A stretch of 64,000 bases of DNA from Bowmanella denitrificans (GCF_002887595.1 NZ_PEBU01000003.1:186001-250000), one strand, 5' to 3'. Shown: positions 45,520 to 55,259, numbered from the stretch's first letter. A program made the numbers and translations. Notes: generated from the letters alone by a model not told the origin.

Positions 45520-47400
45520 ATGTGTGGCATTGCAGGCATTGTCCAGTTAAACAATCGTGCCATATCTCCTGTTCAGCTACAAAACATGACTGACGCCGTT
45601 GCTCATAGAGGACCTGATGGTGAAGGACATTGGATTGAAGGCAATGTGGGATTAGGTCACAGGCGCTTAGCCATCCTTGATCCCTCACCTGCTGGCCATC
45701 AGCCGATGCTCTCTGCAAATCATAGATACGCTTTGAGTTACAACGGAGAGATTTATAACTTTAGAGAACTCAGAATAGAGTTAGAAGCAGAAGGCTATTG
45801 GTTTAGGTCGAACACAGACACAGAAGTATTACTAAATGCCTTATCTCATTGGGGAACCGAAGCCATTAAAAAATTTAATGGCATGTTCGCTTTTGCACTT
45901 TGGGATAGACAGCAGAATACTCTTTTGCTTGCCCGTGACAGATATGGTATCAAGCCTCTTTATTACGGCGAAAGTAATGGCACTTTTGCCTTTGCTTCGG
46001 AACAAAAAGCACTATTGGCACTCCCAAGCTTTGAGAATGCACTTAACAAAAAAGCGCTACTCGAATATTTCACATTCCAAAATATATTCACAGACAACAC
46101 CCTAGTAGAAGGCATCAAACTATTACCTGCCGGACATTTTGCGACATTAAAAACCAACAACTATAAACCACAATTTGCATTGCAGCAATATTGGGATTAT
46201 GAATTTCGCGAACCTGAGACGCCAAAAAGAGAAGAAGAATACAGAGAAGAACTGGACAGACTTTTTGTCCAGGCAGTCAATCGGCAACTAGTGAGCGACG
46301 TAGAAGTTGGCAGCTACTTAAGTGGCGGTATTGATAGCGGCTCAATTTCTGCGATCGCAGCTCGTTCACACCCTTATATTAAAACTTTTACATGTGGATT
46401 TGATCTTAATTCAGCATCTGGTTTAGAACTAGCCTTTGATGAACGAGCCAAAGCCGAATACATGTCATACCTGTTTAAAACAGAACACTATGAAATGGTG
46501 CTCAAAGCGGGTGATATGGAACGTTGCTTGCCCACACTTGCTTATCATCTGGAAGAACCCAGAGTAGGTCAAAGTTACCCTAATTACTATGCAGCTAAGC
46601 TAGCCGGTAAATTTGTCAAGGTTGTACTCAGCGGCGCTGGTGGTGATGAGTTATTTGGTGGCTATCCATGGCGCTATTATCGCGCGGTGAACAATAAGAA
46701 TTTTGAAGACTACATCGACAAATACTACTTGTTTTGGCAAAGACTGGTGTCCAATTCTGAGTTAAAAGCCTTGCTTTCACCAATCTGGCATGAAGTCAGT
46801 GATGTATGGACGCGGGATATTTTTCGGGATGTATTTAACACCAATATGAGTACTCCTGAAAAGCCGGAAGACTATATCAATCACTCCCTGTATTTTGAAG
46901 CCAAAACATTTCTACACGGCTTGCTGGTCGTTGAAGACAAGTTAAGTATGGCACATGGACTGGAAACACGATTACCTTTTCTGGATAATGATTTGGTCGA
47001 TTTTGCCATGCAATGCCCTGTTTCATTGAAACTCAACAATTTACACGATGCAGTTCGCATTAATGAGAATGAGCCTGGTAACAAGGCAGGAAAGTATTTT
47101 CAAAAAACTAAAGATGGCAAACAGATTTTAAGAACAGTCATGTCTAATTACATCCCCAATCAGGCTTCCACAGCTGTAAAACAAGGCTTTTCCGCGCCTG
47201 ATGCAAGTTGGTTTAAAGGAGAAAGTATTGAGTTCGTAAAGCGTAAACTGATCGACAATAATACACCACTTTTCGAATTCTTGGACAAAACAGTTGTTTC
47301 TACCCTACTGGATGATCACTTTTCAGGAAAACGAAATCGTCGTTTGCTCATCTGGTCGTTGTTAAACGTCAGCACATGGTTGGAACAGCACAGTGTCTGA
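45520..47400 (+). CDS. Glutamine-hydrolysing asparagine synthase (AsnB-like)
   Basis: The 626-residue protein has the N-terminal nucleophile Cys2 (MCGIAGIVQ), the class II glutaminase domain with AHRGPDG and SYNGEIYN, and the ATP-pyrophosphatase loop LSGGIDSGSI. In glycan loci such enzymes often amidate uronic acids or other sugar carboxylates rather than make asparagine. It starts 2 bp after the aminotransferase gene and overlaps the FemAB-like gene by 8 bp. Confidence 0.93.
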   Translation: MCGIAGIVQLNNRAISPVQLQNMTDAVAHRGPDGEGHWIEGNVGLGHRRLAILDPSPAGHQPMLSANHRYALSYNGEIYNFRELRIELEAEGYWFRSNTDTEVLLNALSHWGTEAIKKFNGMFAFALWDRQQNTLLLARDRYGIKPLYYGESNGTFAFASEQKALLALPSFENALNKKALLEYFTFQNIFTDNTLVEGIKLLPAGHFATLKTNNYKPQFALQQYWDYEFREPETPKREEEYREELDRLFVQAVNRQLVSDVEVGSYLSGGIDSGSISAIAARSHPYIKTFTCGFDLNSASGLELAFDERAKAEYMSYLFKTEHYEMVLKAGDMERCLPTLAYHLEEPRVGQSYPNYYAAKLAGKFVKVVLSGAGGDELFGGYPWRYYRAVNNKNFEDYIDKYYLFWQRLVSNSELKALLSPIWHEVSDVWTRDIFRDVFNTNMSTPEKPEDYINHSLYFEAKTFLHGLLVVEDKLSMAHGLETRLPFLDNDLVDFAMQCPVSLKLNNLHDAVRINENEPGNKAGKYFQKTKDGKQILRTVMSNYIPNQASTAVKQGFSAPDASWFKGESIEFVKRKLIDNNTPLFEFLDKTVVSTLLDDHFSGKRNRRLLIWSLLNVSTWLEQHSV

Positions 47401-48433
47401 AATTAACATCGACTGTACAGACAATTTGCAACTGTTAACAGACTACGGTCAATCCTGTAGAGCAAGCTTGATATATACCTCATCACGGTACGTTGGCCTT
47501 ATTACTCAACACCTACATGCTGATGCCTGCCTACTTGTTGCATCAAAAGGCGAATCCATTACGGGCATTCTGCCTTTCGTAATAAAAGGGGGCACTTTAG
47601 GCAAAGTCTACAATTCAATGCCTTTTTATGGCAGCAACGGAGGTGTACTTCAACGAACCCCCTGCGCTGAATCTAAACGCGCGCTCATCCAACACTTTTA
47701 CACTCAAGCTCAAAGTAACAATGCTGCGAGCGCGACCATTATCACAAACCCGCTGCTAGAAGATAACGATGACTACGAGCGCTGGTCTGACTATGATTTT
47801 AAGGATGAGCGTATCGGCCAGTTTACTGCTTTCCCCGACAATGTTGACGAAGCAGACTTAATCAACCTGTTTGAATCCCCCAGGCGCAGAAACATTCGTA
47901 AGGCGATTAAATCGCAAGTACAGGTTTATGCCACACAAAAGCCTGAAGACATGGCATTTTTATATCAAACGCATAAGCACAATATGGACGCTATAGGGGG
48001 AGTGGCCAAGCATGAGTCGTTTTTTCAGCTTGTGCCAGAACTAATGAATGACCAAGAATGGTCGATGTATATAGCAACAATTGAAAACAAACCGGTCGCC
48101 GGATTATTGTTGCTCTATTACAACGCTACAGTTGAATATTTTACTCCGGTTATTGTAGAAGAATATCGGAATACACAGGCTCTGGCGCTGGTTATTTACG
48201 AGGCTATGAAACAAGCAAGGGTAAAGGGTTTCAAGCGTTGGAACTGGGGAGGTACCTGGTTGACCCAAGACGGCGTCTACAGCTTCAAGAAAAAATGGGG
48301 AACCCAGGACTTGCCTTACTATTACTACACGCGTCTGTTTAACCCAGAAACCTTGAAACAGCAGCGCCAGCAGCTTTTGTCTGAATACGAAGGCTTTTTT
48401 GTATTGCCCTTCTCTCAACTGGAGCAGTCATGA
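47393..48433 (+). CDS. FemAB/GNAT-type acyl or aminoacyl transferase
   Basis: The 346-residue protein is predicted to have the FemAB double-GNAT fold. Clues are GILPFVIKGG, LFESPRRRNIRKA (family-typical substrate loop) and FKRWNWGGTWLTQDGVYSFKKKWG at positions of about 278-301, as in BioF2-like members. FemAB-like enzymes transfer aminoacyl or acyl groups to amino groups of cell-wall or sugar precursors; an amino sugar made by the preceding genes is a plausible acceptor. It overlaps the next gene by 4 bp. Confidence 0.75.
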   Translation: MSEINIDCTDNLQLLTDYGQSCRASLIYTSSRYVGLITQHLHADACLLVASKGESITGILPFVIKGGTLGKVYNSMPFYGSNGGVLQRTPCAESKRALIQHFYTQAQSNNAASATIITNPLLEDNDDYERWSDYDFKDERIGQFTAFPDNVDEADLINLFESPRRRNIRKAIKSQVQVYATQKPEDMAFLYQTHKHNMDAIGGVAKHESFFQLVPELMNDQEWSMYIATIENKPVAGLLLLYYNATVEYFTPVIVEEYRNTQALALVIYEAMKQARVKGFKRWNWGGTWLTQDGVYSFKKKWGTQDLPYYYYTRLFNPETLKQQRQQLLSEYEGFFVLPFSQLEQS

Positions 48434-49092
48434 AAAAACCACTCACCATTATTGGCACAGGTCTGTTTGCTGAAGTTGCAGCGGCATACTTTGATAAGTA
48501 CTCCGACTATGAAGTCATCGCATTCGCTTGCCATCGCGCATACATCAGTGAAGAGCAATTCGCAGGCCGCCCTTTGATGGCCATTGAGTCTATTGCGGAT
48601 ATGCTGCCGCCAAGCCAAACGGATGTCTTTGTTGCCATTGGTTACAACAACATGAACAAGACCCGGCAACGTGTGTATGAAGAAATCGACGTATTGGGCT
48701 ATCAGTTCGCCAACTTCATCCATCCCAATGTTGAAATTTGGGAAAGTACTAAATTGGGGAAAAACGTATTCATTTTCGAAGACAATACCATTCAGCCATT
48801 CACAACAATCGGCAACAACACCATTTTCTGGAGTGGTAACCACCTTGGCCACCACAGCACTGTTGGCAGCCATTGCTTCATCTCATCCCATGTCGTTATT
48901 TCGGGATCGTGCCAGCTTGGCAACAACCTTTTCATAGGGGTAAATGCAACGTTGCGAGATAGCCTGAAAGTTGCCGATGAAACCCTTATCGGTGCTGGTG
49001 CAATTATCATGAAGGATACTGCCGAGAAGGATGTATATGTGCCGCAGCGAACGCCACCATTTCACAAAAAATCCGATGAGGTAGGTTTTTAA
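48430..49092 (+). CDS. NeuD/PglD-type sugar acetyltransferase
   Basis: The 220-residue protein has an N-terminal Rossmann-like domain (LTIIGTGLFAEVAAAYF) and a C-terminal left-handed beta-helix of hexapeptide repeats (about residues 97-205: VEIWESTKLGKNVFIF, NTIFWSGNHLGHHSTVG). The HH in the NHLGHHSTVG turn matches the catalytic His region of this family. It likely acetylates an amino sugar. Confidence 0.85.
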   Translation: MKKPLTIIGTGLFAEVAAAYFDKYSDYEVIAFACHRAYISEEQFAGRPLMAIESIADMLPPSQTDVFVAIGYNNMNKTRQRVYEEIDVLGYQFANFIHPNVEIWESTKLGKNVFIFEDNTIQPFTTIGNNTIFWSGNHLGHHSTVGSHCFISSHVVISGSCQLGNNLFIGVNATLRDSLKVADETLIGAGAIIMKDTAEKDVYVPQRTPPFHKKSDEVGF

Positions 49093-49094
49093 AC

Positions 49095-49724
49095 ATGCAC
49101 AAACCCGCTCAATTGAACAAAATCAATGCTCTGTATACCGATAACCTTCAGAAACACGGATTGCAATCAAAAGCGGTTGGCTGGAATACGGAAAACTGTC
49201 AAAGCCTGAGATTTCAGCAACTGTGTAAGCTTCTCGAGCAAGTCAGTTCGCCTTTCTCGGTTTTGGATTATGGCTGCGGTTACGGATCTCTGGCAGAGTA
49301 CATAGACGCGATATGGGAAAATCGCATAACCGAGTATCAGGGGTACGATATTAGTGAAAAAATGCTTGAGGAAGCTCGCCAGACTTTAACAAACAAGCCT
49401 TATCCAATCTCACTGTTTAATGAACCGCAGATACAGTCTACTGCCGATTTTGGTTTTGTATCCGGAACCTTTAATGTCAAGTTTGATGCCTCAGAAAAAG
49501 ACTGGAAATCATTTATTCATGATGTGTTAGCTCAGCTCAATACACATAGCAACGGTGGGTTTGCATTCAACATGCTAAGCACCTACGTAGATTGGCAAGA
49601 GGAACACCTGTACTATAGTGACCCCTGCTATTGGTTTGACTATTGCAAAAAACACTTCAGTAAGTACGTCAGCCTTATCCATGACTACCCGTTATGGGAA
49701 TGGACGCTCATTGTCAAAAAGTAA
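49095..49724 (+). CDS. Class I SAM-dependent methyltransferase
   Basis: The 209-residue protein has the SAM-binding motif VLDYGCGYGSLAEYI and motif II region YQGYDISEKMLEEAR. It is the last gene of the rightward operon, 2 bp after the acetyltransferase. It likely methylates the sugar or its substituent. The 119-bp gap to the opposing operon shows no clear terminator. Confidence 0.85.
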   Translation: MHKPAQLNKINALYTDNLQKHGLQSKAVGWNTENCQSLRFQQLCKLLEQVSSPFSVLDYGCGYGSLAEYIDAIWENRITEYQGYDISEKMLEEARQTLTNKPYPISLFNEPQIQSTADFGFVSGTFNVKFDASEKDWKSFIHDVLAQLNTHSNGGFAFNMLSTYVDWQEEHLYYSDPCYWFDYCKKHFSKYVSLIHDYPLWEWTLIVKK

Positions 49725-49843
49725 GAGCACCATACCGCGATGACGATAAACCTTTCGGTTATTGGGTACAGTCCGTTTGATCCTGCCCTGCGTAAAATGG
49801 AGACCTTTCACACGCCTTAAAAAGCGGATATCAATAACATTTA

Positions 49844-50440
49844 TTAGTTGTCTGTTAAGTCTGACTTCTTGTGAAAGAAGTGTTTGGTGATTACCCCGTT
49901 TTCATTCACAGATATTTCACCTATTACTTTCATAGGATTGCCAGCTGCGATACTGCGCGCTGGTAAGGATTTGTTTACCACGGTATTTGCACCAACAACG
50001 GATTGCTCCCCGATTGTCACCCCCTTCAAAATAACCGCCCCCGTGCCAATGAAACAGTTGTCGCCAATATTCACCGGAGCTTTGGCATAGGCCGCCTGTC
50101 CGCCAGACAACGCCCAGTCAACAGAATCATGCGTCAATACTTGCACCGCAGTAGAGATAGAGCAGTTTGCGCCAATCACCAACCCCCCTGAACCATCCAA
50201 ACACACAAACGGGCCGATCCAGGTATTGGGGCCGACCTTGACATCACCGCTAATACTGGTGGAGCCATAGACCGTAATGTTTTTTCCCTTACCGAATATA
50301 AAGTCCCCTTTCTCTCGCCAATCGAATACATCCTCATATGGAGGATTGGTCCTGTTATAACGTTTCAGGGTATGAGCCATATTTAGTTTTATGGCTCGCC
50401 GGACCAGAAAGTTTAGGGTTTTTCTAATCACTTCTCGCAT
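49844..50440 (-). CDS. Left-handed beta-helix acyltransferase (WbbJ-like)
   Basis: The 198-residue hexapeptide-repeat protein has KVGPNTWIGPFVCLDG, QVLTHDSVDWA (catalytic His) and NIGDNCFIGTGAVILKGVTI. The C-terminal PARSIAAGNPMKVIG is typical of O-acetyltransferases of the WbbJ/LacA group. It is the last gene of the leftward operon and its start overlaps the preceding gene by 13 bp. Confidence 0.88.
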   Translation of the reverse strand: MREVIRKTLNFLVRRAIKLNMAHTLKRYNRTNPPYEDVFDWREKGDFIFGKGKNITVYGSTSISGDVKVGPNTWIGPFVCLDGSGGLVIGANCSISTAVQVLTHDSVDWALSGGQAAYAKAPVNIGDNCFIGTGAVILKGVTIGEQSVVGANTVVNKSLPARSIAAGNPMKVIGEISVNENGVITKHFFHKKSDLTDN

Positions 50441-51555
50441 AATTGAATCTCAGAGAAATCTTCCATATCTCTGGGCCGGTAGTTGTAAAAACCGCCTGGA
50501 AAATCCAGGGCATAACCAGCCTCCTCGGCGACCTTGATAGCATGTTCGTAGTCATTATTGATTTTGTACGTATTGCCGAACACCTCTGCGGCCTTTAGAC
50601 CGATACAGTTAAGTTCAATGGCTGGCATGAATGAAAAGTCTGCTGGCTGAAAGCTCATATAGCCGAAACCACTAATGGTATCGGGATATCTATTGAGACC
50701 CGAGGCCATAAGCTCTTCGCTGTCAATGGCGCCACAGATATGGATCACTTTTAATTCAGGGAAATGTGCTTTTAGCTCTTGGAACGTCAACGGCGCACGG
50801 TGCCCTACCAAAACAGTATTTACCAGGTGTTCAGCAAACACGACGATATCCAGCACATCCTTTTCCAACAGCCCTCTTGCCTCAGAAAAGCTTAAACTCC
50901 CATCACTACCATCCGGGGTAAACCAAATATGCTCAATACCCAGTGCATTCAATTTTTCATGGATCAAATTGCCAGTTAAGAAACCACCAAATAACGCGAT
51001 ACTTTCATTCGCAATCATACTGTTCATATGGTGCGCTGCTTTGGTAAAGAGGAAGAATGGATAATTCTCCATGCTAAGCAATTTTCCAAACTCGTTCACG
51101 CCGACAATGGGTATCTGATTTTCCTGGCAATATTCGATGTCTATATCACCCGGTCTGAATTCCCACGGCTCCCACATCAAACTAATAAAGGCCCCTGGCT
51201 TAAACCTCGACATTAACTCTGGCGTAATGGGCCTTAACATGCCTGAGTTAGTCACAAAATCGACCGTGTCAGCAAGCGCCATCACTTTCGCTATAGAATC
51301 CGTCACAACTAACCGGTCAGCCAAGCCAAGCTTTGTTGCTATATCCACAAGGAGTTTGGCATTGTCGTCAAAACTGCCAAACCGGGTAGTTTTCCCATAC
51401 GCGACAACCCCTTTAGCACCCGCCAACAATGCCATAATGGGGGTGTACAAATAACCCCCACTGGCGCATTCCGTCAACACAACTTGGTTGTCTAAATTCA
51501 GACTTAGCTTGTCAATTAATCGCTGACATTTCTTAATCTGTAGTTCACTTTTCAT
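50428..51555 (-). CDS. Unrecognised protein with Rossmann-like features
   Basis: I do not recognise this 375-residue family. The N-terminal half looks like an alpha/beta nucleotide-binding fold (VVLTECASGGYLY, GAKGVVAYGK, DFVTNSGMLRPI) reminiscent of adenosylhomocysteinase or D-2-hydroxyacid dehydrogenase cofactor domains, without their full glycine motif. Further features are IEHIWFTPDGSDGSLSFSE, LVGHRAPLTFQELKAHFP and KVIHICGAIDSEE. There are no signal or membrane segments. Placed between an acyltransferase and a deacetylase-like gene, it is probably a glycan enzyme. Confidence 0.6.
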   Translation of the reverse strand: MKSELQIKKCQRLIDKLSLNLDNQVVLTECASGGYLYTPIMALLAGAKGVVAYGKTTRFGSFDDNAKLLVDIATKLGLADRLVVTDSIAKVMALADTVDFVTNSGMLRPITPELMSRFKPGAFISLMWEPWEFRPGDIDIEYCQENQIPIVGVNEFGKLLSMENYPFFLFTKAAHHMNSMIANESIALFGGFLTGNLIHEKLNALGIEHIWFTPDGSDGSLSFSEARGLLEKDVLDIVVFAEHLVNTVLVGHRAPLTFQELKAHFPELKVIHICGAIDSEELMASGLNRYPDTISGFGYMSFQPADFSFMPAIELNCIGLKAAEVFGNTYKINNDYEHAIKVAEEAGYALDFPGGFYNYRPRDMEDFSEIQLCEK

Positions 51556-51622
51556 ACGTGTGTAATATTGTAGTTAACTCGGTTGCATATTCACGTTTAA
51601 GCCATTCAAATCAGAGGGCCAG

Positions 51623-52324
51623 CTAGCCCGTCATTTTCTTTGCCAGTTCTGACAAATGTACAACCCTGTAGTCGGCACAGTTTGCACTGGAAAGCAACTC
51701 CTCGAACATATTTCTAACCCCGTATTCGTCATGCATTACCGGCCTGTCTGTGCTGCGATAAGTCAAATAGTCCTGCTGGTTCCGGCAATTTAAAAAAATA
51801 TGCACGGGGTGGAACATAACCACAACCTGCCGCATATTTTGATTAACCCACTCTAGTGCTGAAGGGCATTGAGGTTTAGTCAAAAAGTGATCATCTGCCC
51901 AACTAAAGGGGACCCTGGTTAGCACATTTTTTCCGATTTGCAGTTGATAGCCTTGTACGTCTTTGTGTTCCGGCATAAATATCGATGAATCAATACACAG
52001 CCCCTGATTGACAAAGCTTGTTAACAGACGCCCATTTGAAAACAACCCATGACTGCGAACCACTTTGGCTGTTGGAAACCTGCGCATGTACCCTGCCAAA
52101 ACTTCGTCCTGGGTACCAGAAAACTCTCCATCCGCATAAAAATTGGGATGAATGCCCACCTCAAACAACGGGTTGGCGGAGATTCGTTCCATCACAGAGC
52201 TATTGTCGGTAGCAAACCACGTAGCTTTGACCTCAAACTTTTCCAAGAGCTCAACAACCACTTCAAGCTGATTAGGAGGGGCCCAGTCAGCATCTAAAGT
52301 AAGGCATACATCAAGCCCCATCAC
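51623..52324 (-). CDS. Polysaccharide deacetylase-like protein
   Basis: The 233-residue protein has a NodB-like fold: CLTLDADWAPPNQ (metal/catalytic Asp region), KATWFATDN, VGIHPNFYADG, VVRSHGLFSNG and VVMFHPVH near the C-terminus. It has no signal peptide, so it may act on a cytoplasmic lipid- or nucleotide-linked intermediate, or it may be non-canonical. It overlaps the next upstream gene by 4 bp. Confidence 0.8.
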   Translation of the reverse strand: MMGLDVCLTLDADWAPPNQLEVVVELLEKFEVKATWFATDNSSVMERISANPLFEVGIHPNFYADGEFSGTQDEVLAGYMRRFPTAKVVRSHGLFSNGRLLTSFVNQGLCIDSSIFMPEHKDVQGYQLQIGKNVLTRVPFSWADDHFLTKPQCPSALEWVNQNMRQVVVMFHPVHIFLNCRNQQDYLTYRSTDRPVMHDEYGVRNMFEELLSSANCADYRVVHLSELAKKMTG

Positions 52325-53232
52325 TCACTCCTTGTTAACGTTGCACAGTACATAGCGGTTTTCCCCAAGTCCGCGGAAGACATGACAATGTGCAACCTGT
52401 TTTCGCACTGAAAAACAGTGGGGTACGCATACATTGCCACTTCGCGTTCGTCGCCCTCACCTTCAACCATAATCGGATGAATTTCACACTCGTCCCAATT
52501 GTGAGGGCTTTCGCTATGCAAATACCCTAACTGGTACTGCCCCCCTTGCTCAGCAATATATGAAAAAAGCATATACCAGCCAGTGTCAGTCTCTATCAAG
52601 CAAGGTTTTGCTACGTTTTCAACTGACTCAAAAGCCTGGATGAAACGCTCTGATGTAGTCCAATCCAGGCCATTGGGGGACGTTGCGATCTTCAATCGAT
52701 AAGTCGAAGTCTCGAAATTTTCACTCCAGCCTAGTCCGGACAAATAGATCATTATCCACTCTGAACCCGCACGTGTGACCCAAGGAGTAGAAACCATCCA
52801 GGGGTCATTTATATTTTGACCAAGCACCGGGCCGGAAAATACTTTCTTAAACTCGCCGCTTTGCTGATCGTGCTGAGCGATACCGATGGCCATATTGTAA
52901 AAAGGTGCAACACGATTGCTTCTGCCCATGTAGTACAACCACATTGTGTCACCTTCCGTCACCACGCAACTGGGATAAACACCATCGTCATCAAAAAAAC
53001 TTGGGGGGCCAACGTCCAGCACGGGTGTCTTTACAACATCATTGACCCGATGCGTCATCAGGTTGTAGTTGAGTTGAAATACCCGCGCTCGTTGCTGTGA
53101 ATCTCTGGACGAAAACAGTAAGGAAACCGTTTCGCTGTCAACCAGCATCGGAACAGGACACGATGTATGACTGTTCATCAAGGGACTGATGTTATTAACA
53201 CTAAAGATTTGTCTGAGATCGCTGATTATCAT
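52321..53232 (-). CDS. Five-bladed beta-propeller glycosidase-like protein
   Basis: The 303-residue protein has repeated W/Y-rich blades of the GH43/GH32/GH130 clan: YPSCVVTEGDTMWLYYMG, IGIAQHDQQSGEFKK, DPWMVSTPWV and KIATSPNGLDWT. Acidic residues at blade tops (DDGVYPS, NDPWM, GEGDEREVAM) could be catalytic. It has no signal peptide. A hydrolase, phosphorylase or sugar-modifying role on the glycan is possible. Confidence 0.75.
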   Translation of the reverse strand: MIISDLRQIFSVNNISPLMNSHTSCPVPMLVDSETVSLLFSSRDSQQRARVFQLNYNLMTHRVNDVVKTPVLDVGPPSFFDDDGVYPSCVVTEGDTMWLYYMGRSNRVAPFYNMAIGIAQHDQQSGEFKKVFSGPVLGQNINDPWMVSTPWVTRAGSEWIMIYLSGLGWSENFETSTYRLKIATSPNGLDWTTSERFIQAFESVENVAKPCLIETDTGWYMLFSYIAEQGGQYQLGYLHSESPHNWDECEIHPIMVEGEGDEREVAMYAYPTVFQCENRLHIVMSSADLGKTAMYCATLTRSE

Positions 53233-54798
53233 TTAACTATCCGATCCCGGTCTTGCGTTACTTTTTTTTCGAGTAAAAACATCATAAAAACGCCCCCCTA
53301 CGGCCTCTCTCTGCCATGCTGAGGATTGCGCAACCTCTTGAGACGTGCCGGATTCACACACAATGACCCCGACACCAAACTCTTTAAACAGTCCTTCAGG
53401 GTCATCCAACTTGCAAAACGGATACCTGTCAGAAAATTTGGATTCGAAAAGTTCTTTTTTATCTTTTTTCATGGTTATCGGATATAAAACCTGATGCGAG
53501 GTTTCCCTAAGCACTCGCCACACACCATCCATGCAATGATAAGGTGAAAGCAATACCGTTTGTTTGGGTTGAGCCATCAGCCAGGACATAACCCTTTGTT
53601 TCTCATGCACTTTGGTTGTTAATTTATGCGCTTGTTCATTTTCTATTATGAGCTCCATCAAACCAAATAATAAACCGTAACCGGCGACGGCCAGAATTAA
53701 CCACGGAAGATCTATCTGATAAACGACATCAACAAAGAGCAAAACGACAAATACAGCAATATGATTCAGGTAACGCTCCGCTTCACCCAAAAACAAGAAA
53801 ACCTTTTGACTCGTTAGCAAAAACAGGAAAACGGCTGCCAGAACAAGTGGACTGTAGTCTGGCACAGTTAACACCCTATCTACGATAAGTGAAGCAAGCC
53901 ATATAGCACTTAGCAAAACCAACAGAGGCAGTTTGAACAGAACTGCGGTGTAACTGTTCTTTGCCGCATAAGGGATGCTCACGGCTTTAATGTTATTCCA
54001 AACACTGTCATAGCGATTGAAAGGCAAGGCGAGTTGCCTCACGTCATTTCGCGTAGAGATAAACATACGATTCGCAATGTTCTCCTTCAGGTACCAATGC
54101 AAGTGCTTCAGATGAGCTGACAACATTGCAGCGTAGCGTCCTTTGGTCACTATCAAGCTTGCGGCTATTGTCAAAAACAGTGGCAAAGCAGGCTGTACTG
54201 ACCAACACAACAGTACGAGCAAAATAGTCAAAAACAACAACGCTTGGGTACCAAACTTGGAGGACAATAAAACGACAATTCCCATAAACACGGCAACGAT
54301 AAGCACTCCCAAGTTGCCCGTACTCTGATGGTAAAACACAAAAATGAAATATAGGTTGACCAATAACTCCGACATCAACCTTGGGGTAAAATTCGTGATC
54401 CGGGGTCCAATTGCCATACCTGAAAACCACATTGGGCAGGATAGGTAAACTAGACTGACCGCCAATGCAGATTCTAATGGAAGCCCCGACGCTGTGCACA
54501 TAGGAATCAGTGACAGCCCGAAAATGGCGTCCATTGCGCAGTTAAAATAGCGTCTGTTTTTCTTTTCGCTGTAATGGGGGATTTTTGCCATCAGCCAATT
54601 GAAATACAAGGCGCTTTCCAATTTATGACTATGGGCGATTCCCGTCGCAATACCATCAAAAGGGCCACTTTTCTGATTTTGAAATAAGTCGCAAAAATAT
54701 AAGTGACCAAATGTATCAAAACCCAGTTTCGCTTTACGCGTCAGAGCAATCCTAAGCAGAAGAGATAACCCAAGCAACACAAGCTCAAACCAAATCAA
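53233..54798 (-). CDS. Polytopic inner-membrane protein (GT-C/polymerase-like candidate)
   Basis: The 521-residue protein has about ten hydrophobic segments up to about residue 400 and a soluble tail. The first periplasmic loop after TM1 contains KLGFDTFGHLYFCDLF, reminiscent of the acidic first loop of GT-C glycosyltransferases. This suggests a lipid-linked-sugar-using transferase or a Wzy-like polymerase. No specific family was recognised. Its start lies 4 bp after the stop of the next upstream gene. Confidence 0.65.
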   Translation of the reverse strand: MIWFELVLLGLSLLLRIALTRKAKLGFDTFGHLYFCDLFQNQKSGPFDGIATGIAHSHKLESALYFNWLMAKIPHYSEKKNRRYFNCAMDAIFGLSLIPMCTASGLPLESALAVSLVYLSCPMWFSGMAIGPRITNFTPRLMSELLVNLYFIFVFYHQSTGNLGVLIVAVFMGIVVLLSSKFGTQALLFLTILLVLLCWSVQPALPLFLTIAASLIVTKGRYAAMLSAHLKHLHWYLKENIANRMFISTRNDVRQLALPFNRYDSVWNNIKAVSIPYAAKNSYTAVLFKLPLLVLLSAIWLASLIVDRVLTVPDYSPLVLAAVFLFLLTSQKVFLFLGEAERYLNHIAVFVVLLFVDVVYQIDLPWLILAVAGYGLLFGLMELIIENEQAHKLTTKVHEKQRVMSWLMAQPKQTVLLSPYHCMDGVWRVLRETSHQVLYPITMKKDKKELFESKFSDRYPFCKLDDPEGLFKEFGVGVIVCESGTSQEVAQSSAWQREAVGGRFYDVFTRKKSNARPGSDS

Positions 54799-54801
54799 TG
54801 A

Positions 54802-55200
54802 CTACTCCTTGAGCGACAGTACAAAGAACAACACGACAAGGGCATAGAACGCCATAAGGACCAATACAGGTAACTTGGTGTTAAGTTTTTCGTGCTTGCC
54901 GTGCAAAGTCGCTTTATCTACCAGTTTGATCTTATGCTGGTCTACCTTGAGCTCGTTAACCAACTGGTTACAGATCTGATTGGAATACATGCTCGCGACA
55001 AAGATTTGATCAACCTTATGTACATCTACCTTGTCTGGAAGTTGGATGGTTACCCCCATGCAGGTTTTTCCGTTCAGGGACGGATTGTTGTCAATGAAGC
55101 ACTCTATTTCATAATGATGCTTAAGGTATCGATATGCTCGTTGACCTCCCAAGCCTGCACCAAAAATAAATGCTAGGGGTTTCTCATAATTTTCAGACAC
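54802..55200 (-). CDS. Membrane-anchored Rossmann domain protein
   Basis: The 132-residue protein has an N-terminal nucleotide-binding loop FIFGAGLGGQRAY, the unit ECFIDNNPSLNGKTCMGV typical of PglD/NeuD N-domains, and a C-terminal membrane helix (LPVLVLMAFYALVVLFFVL). There is no catalytic domain. It may tether or regulate other glycan enzymes at the membrane; this is inference. Confidence 0.75.
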   Translation of the reverse strand: MSENYEKPLAFIFGAGLGGQRAYRYLKHHYEIECFIDNNPSLNGKTCMGVTIQLPDKVDVHKVDQIFVASMYSNQICNQLVNELKVDQHKIKLVDKATLHGKHEKLNTKLPVLVLMAFYALVVLFFVLSLKE

Positions 55201-55259
55201 AAAAGCGTTCCAGACTCCAAATCACCGAACCACACAACAGCAGTATTCGCAAAGCTGCC

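Noticed and set aside
43027-49724. JUMPstart/ops element for RfaH upstream of the glycan operon
   Set aside because: No GGCGGTAGCGTG-like sequence was found in 42651-43026.
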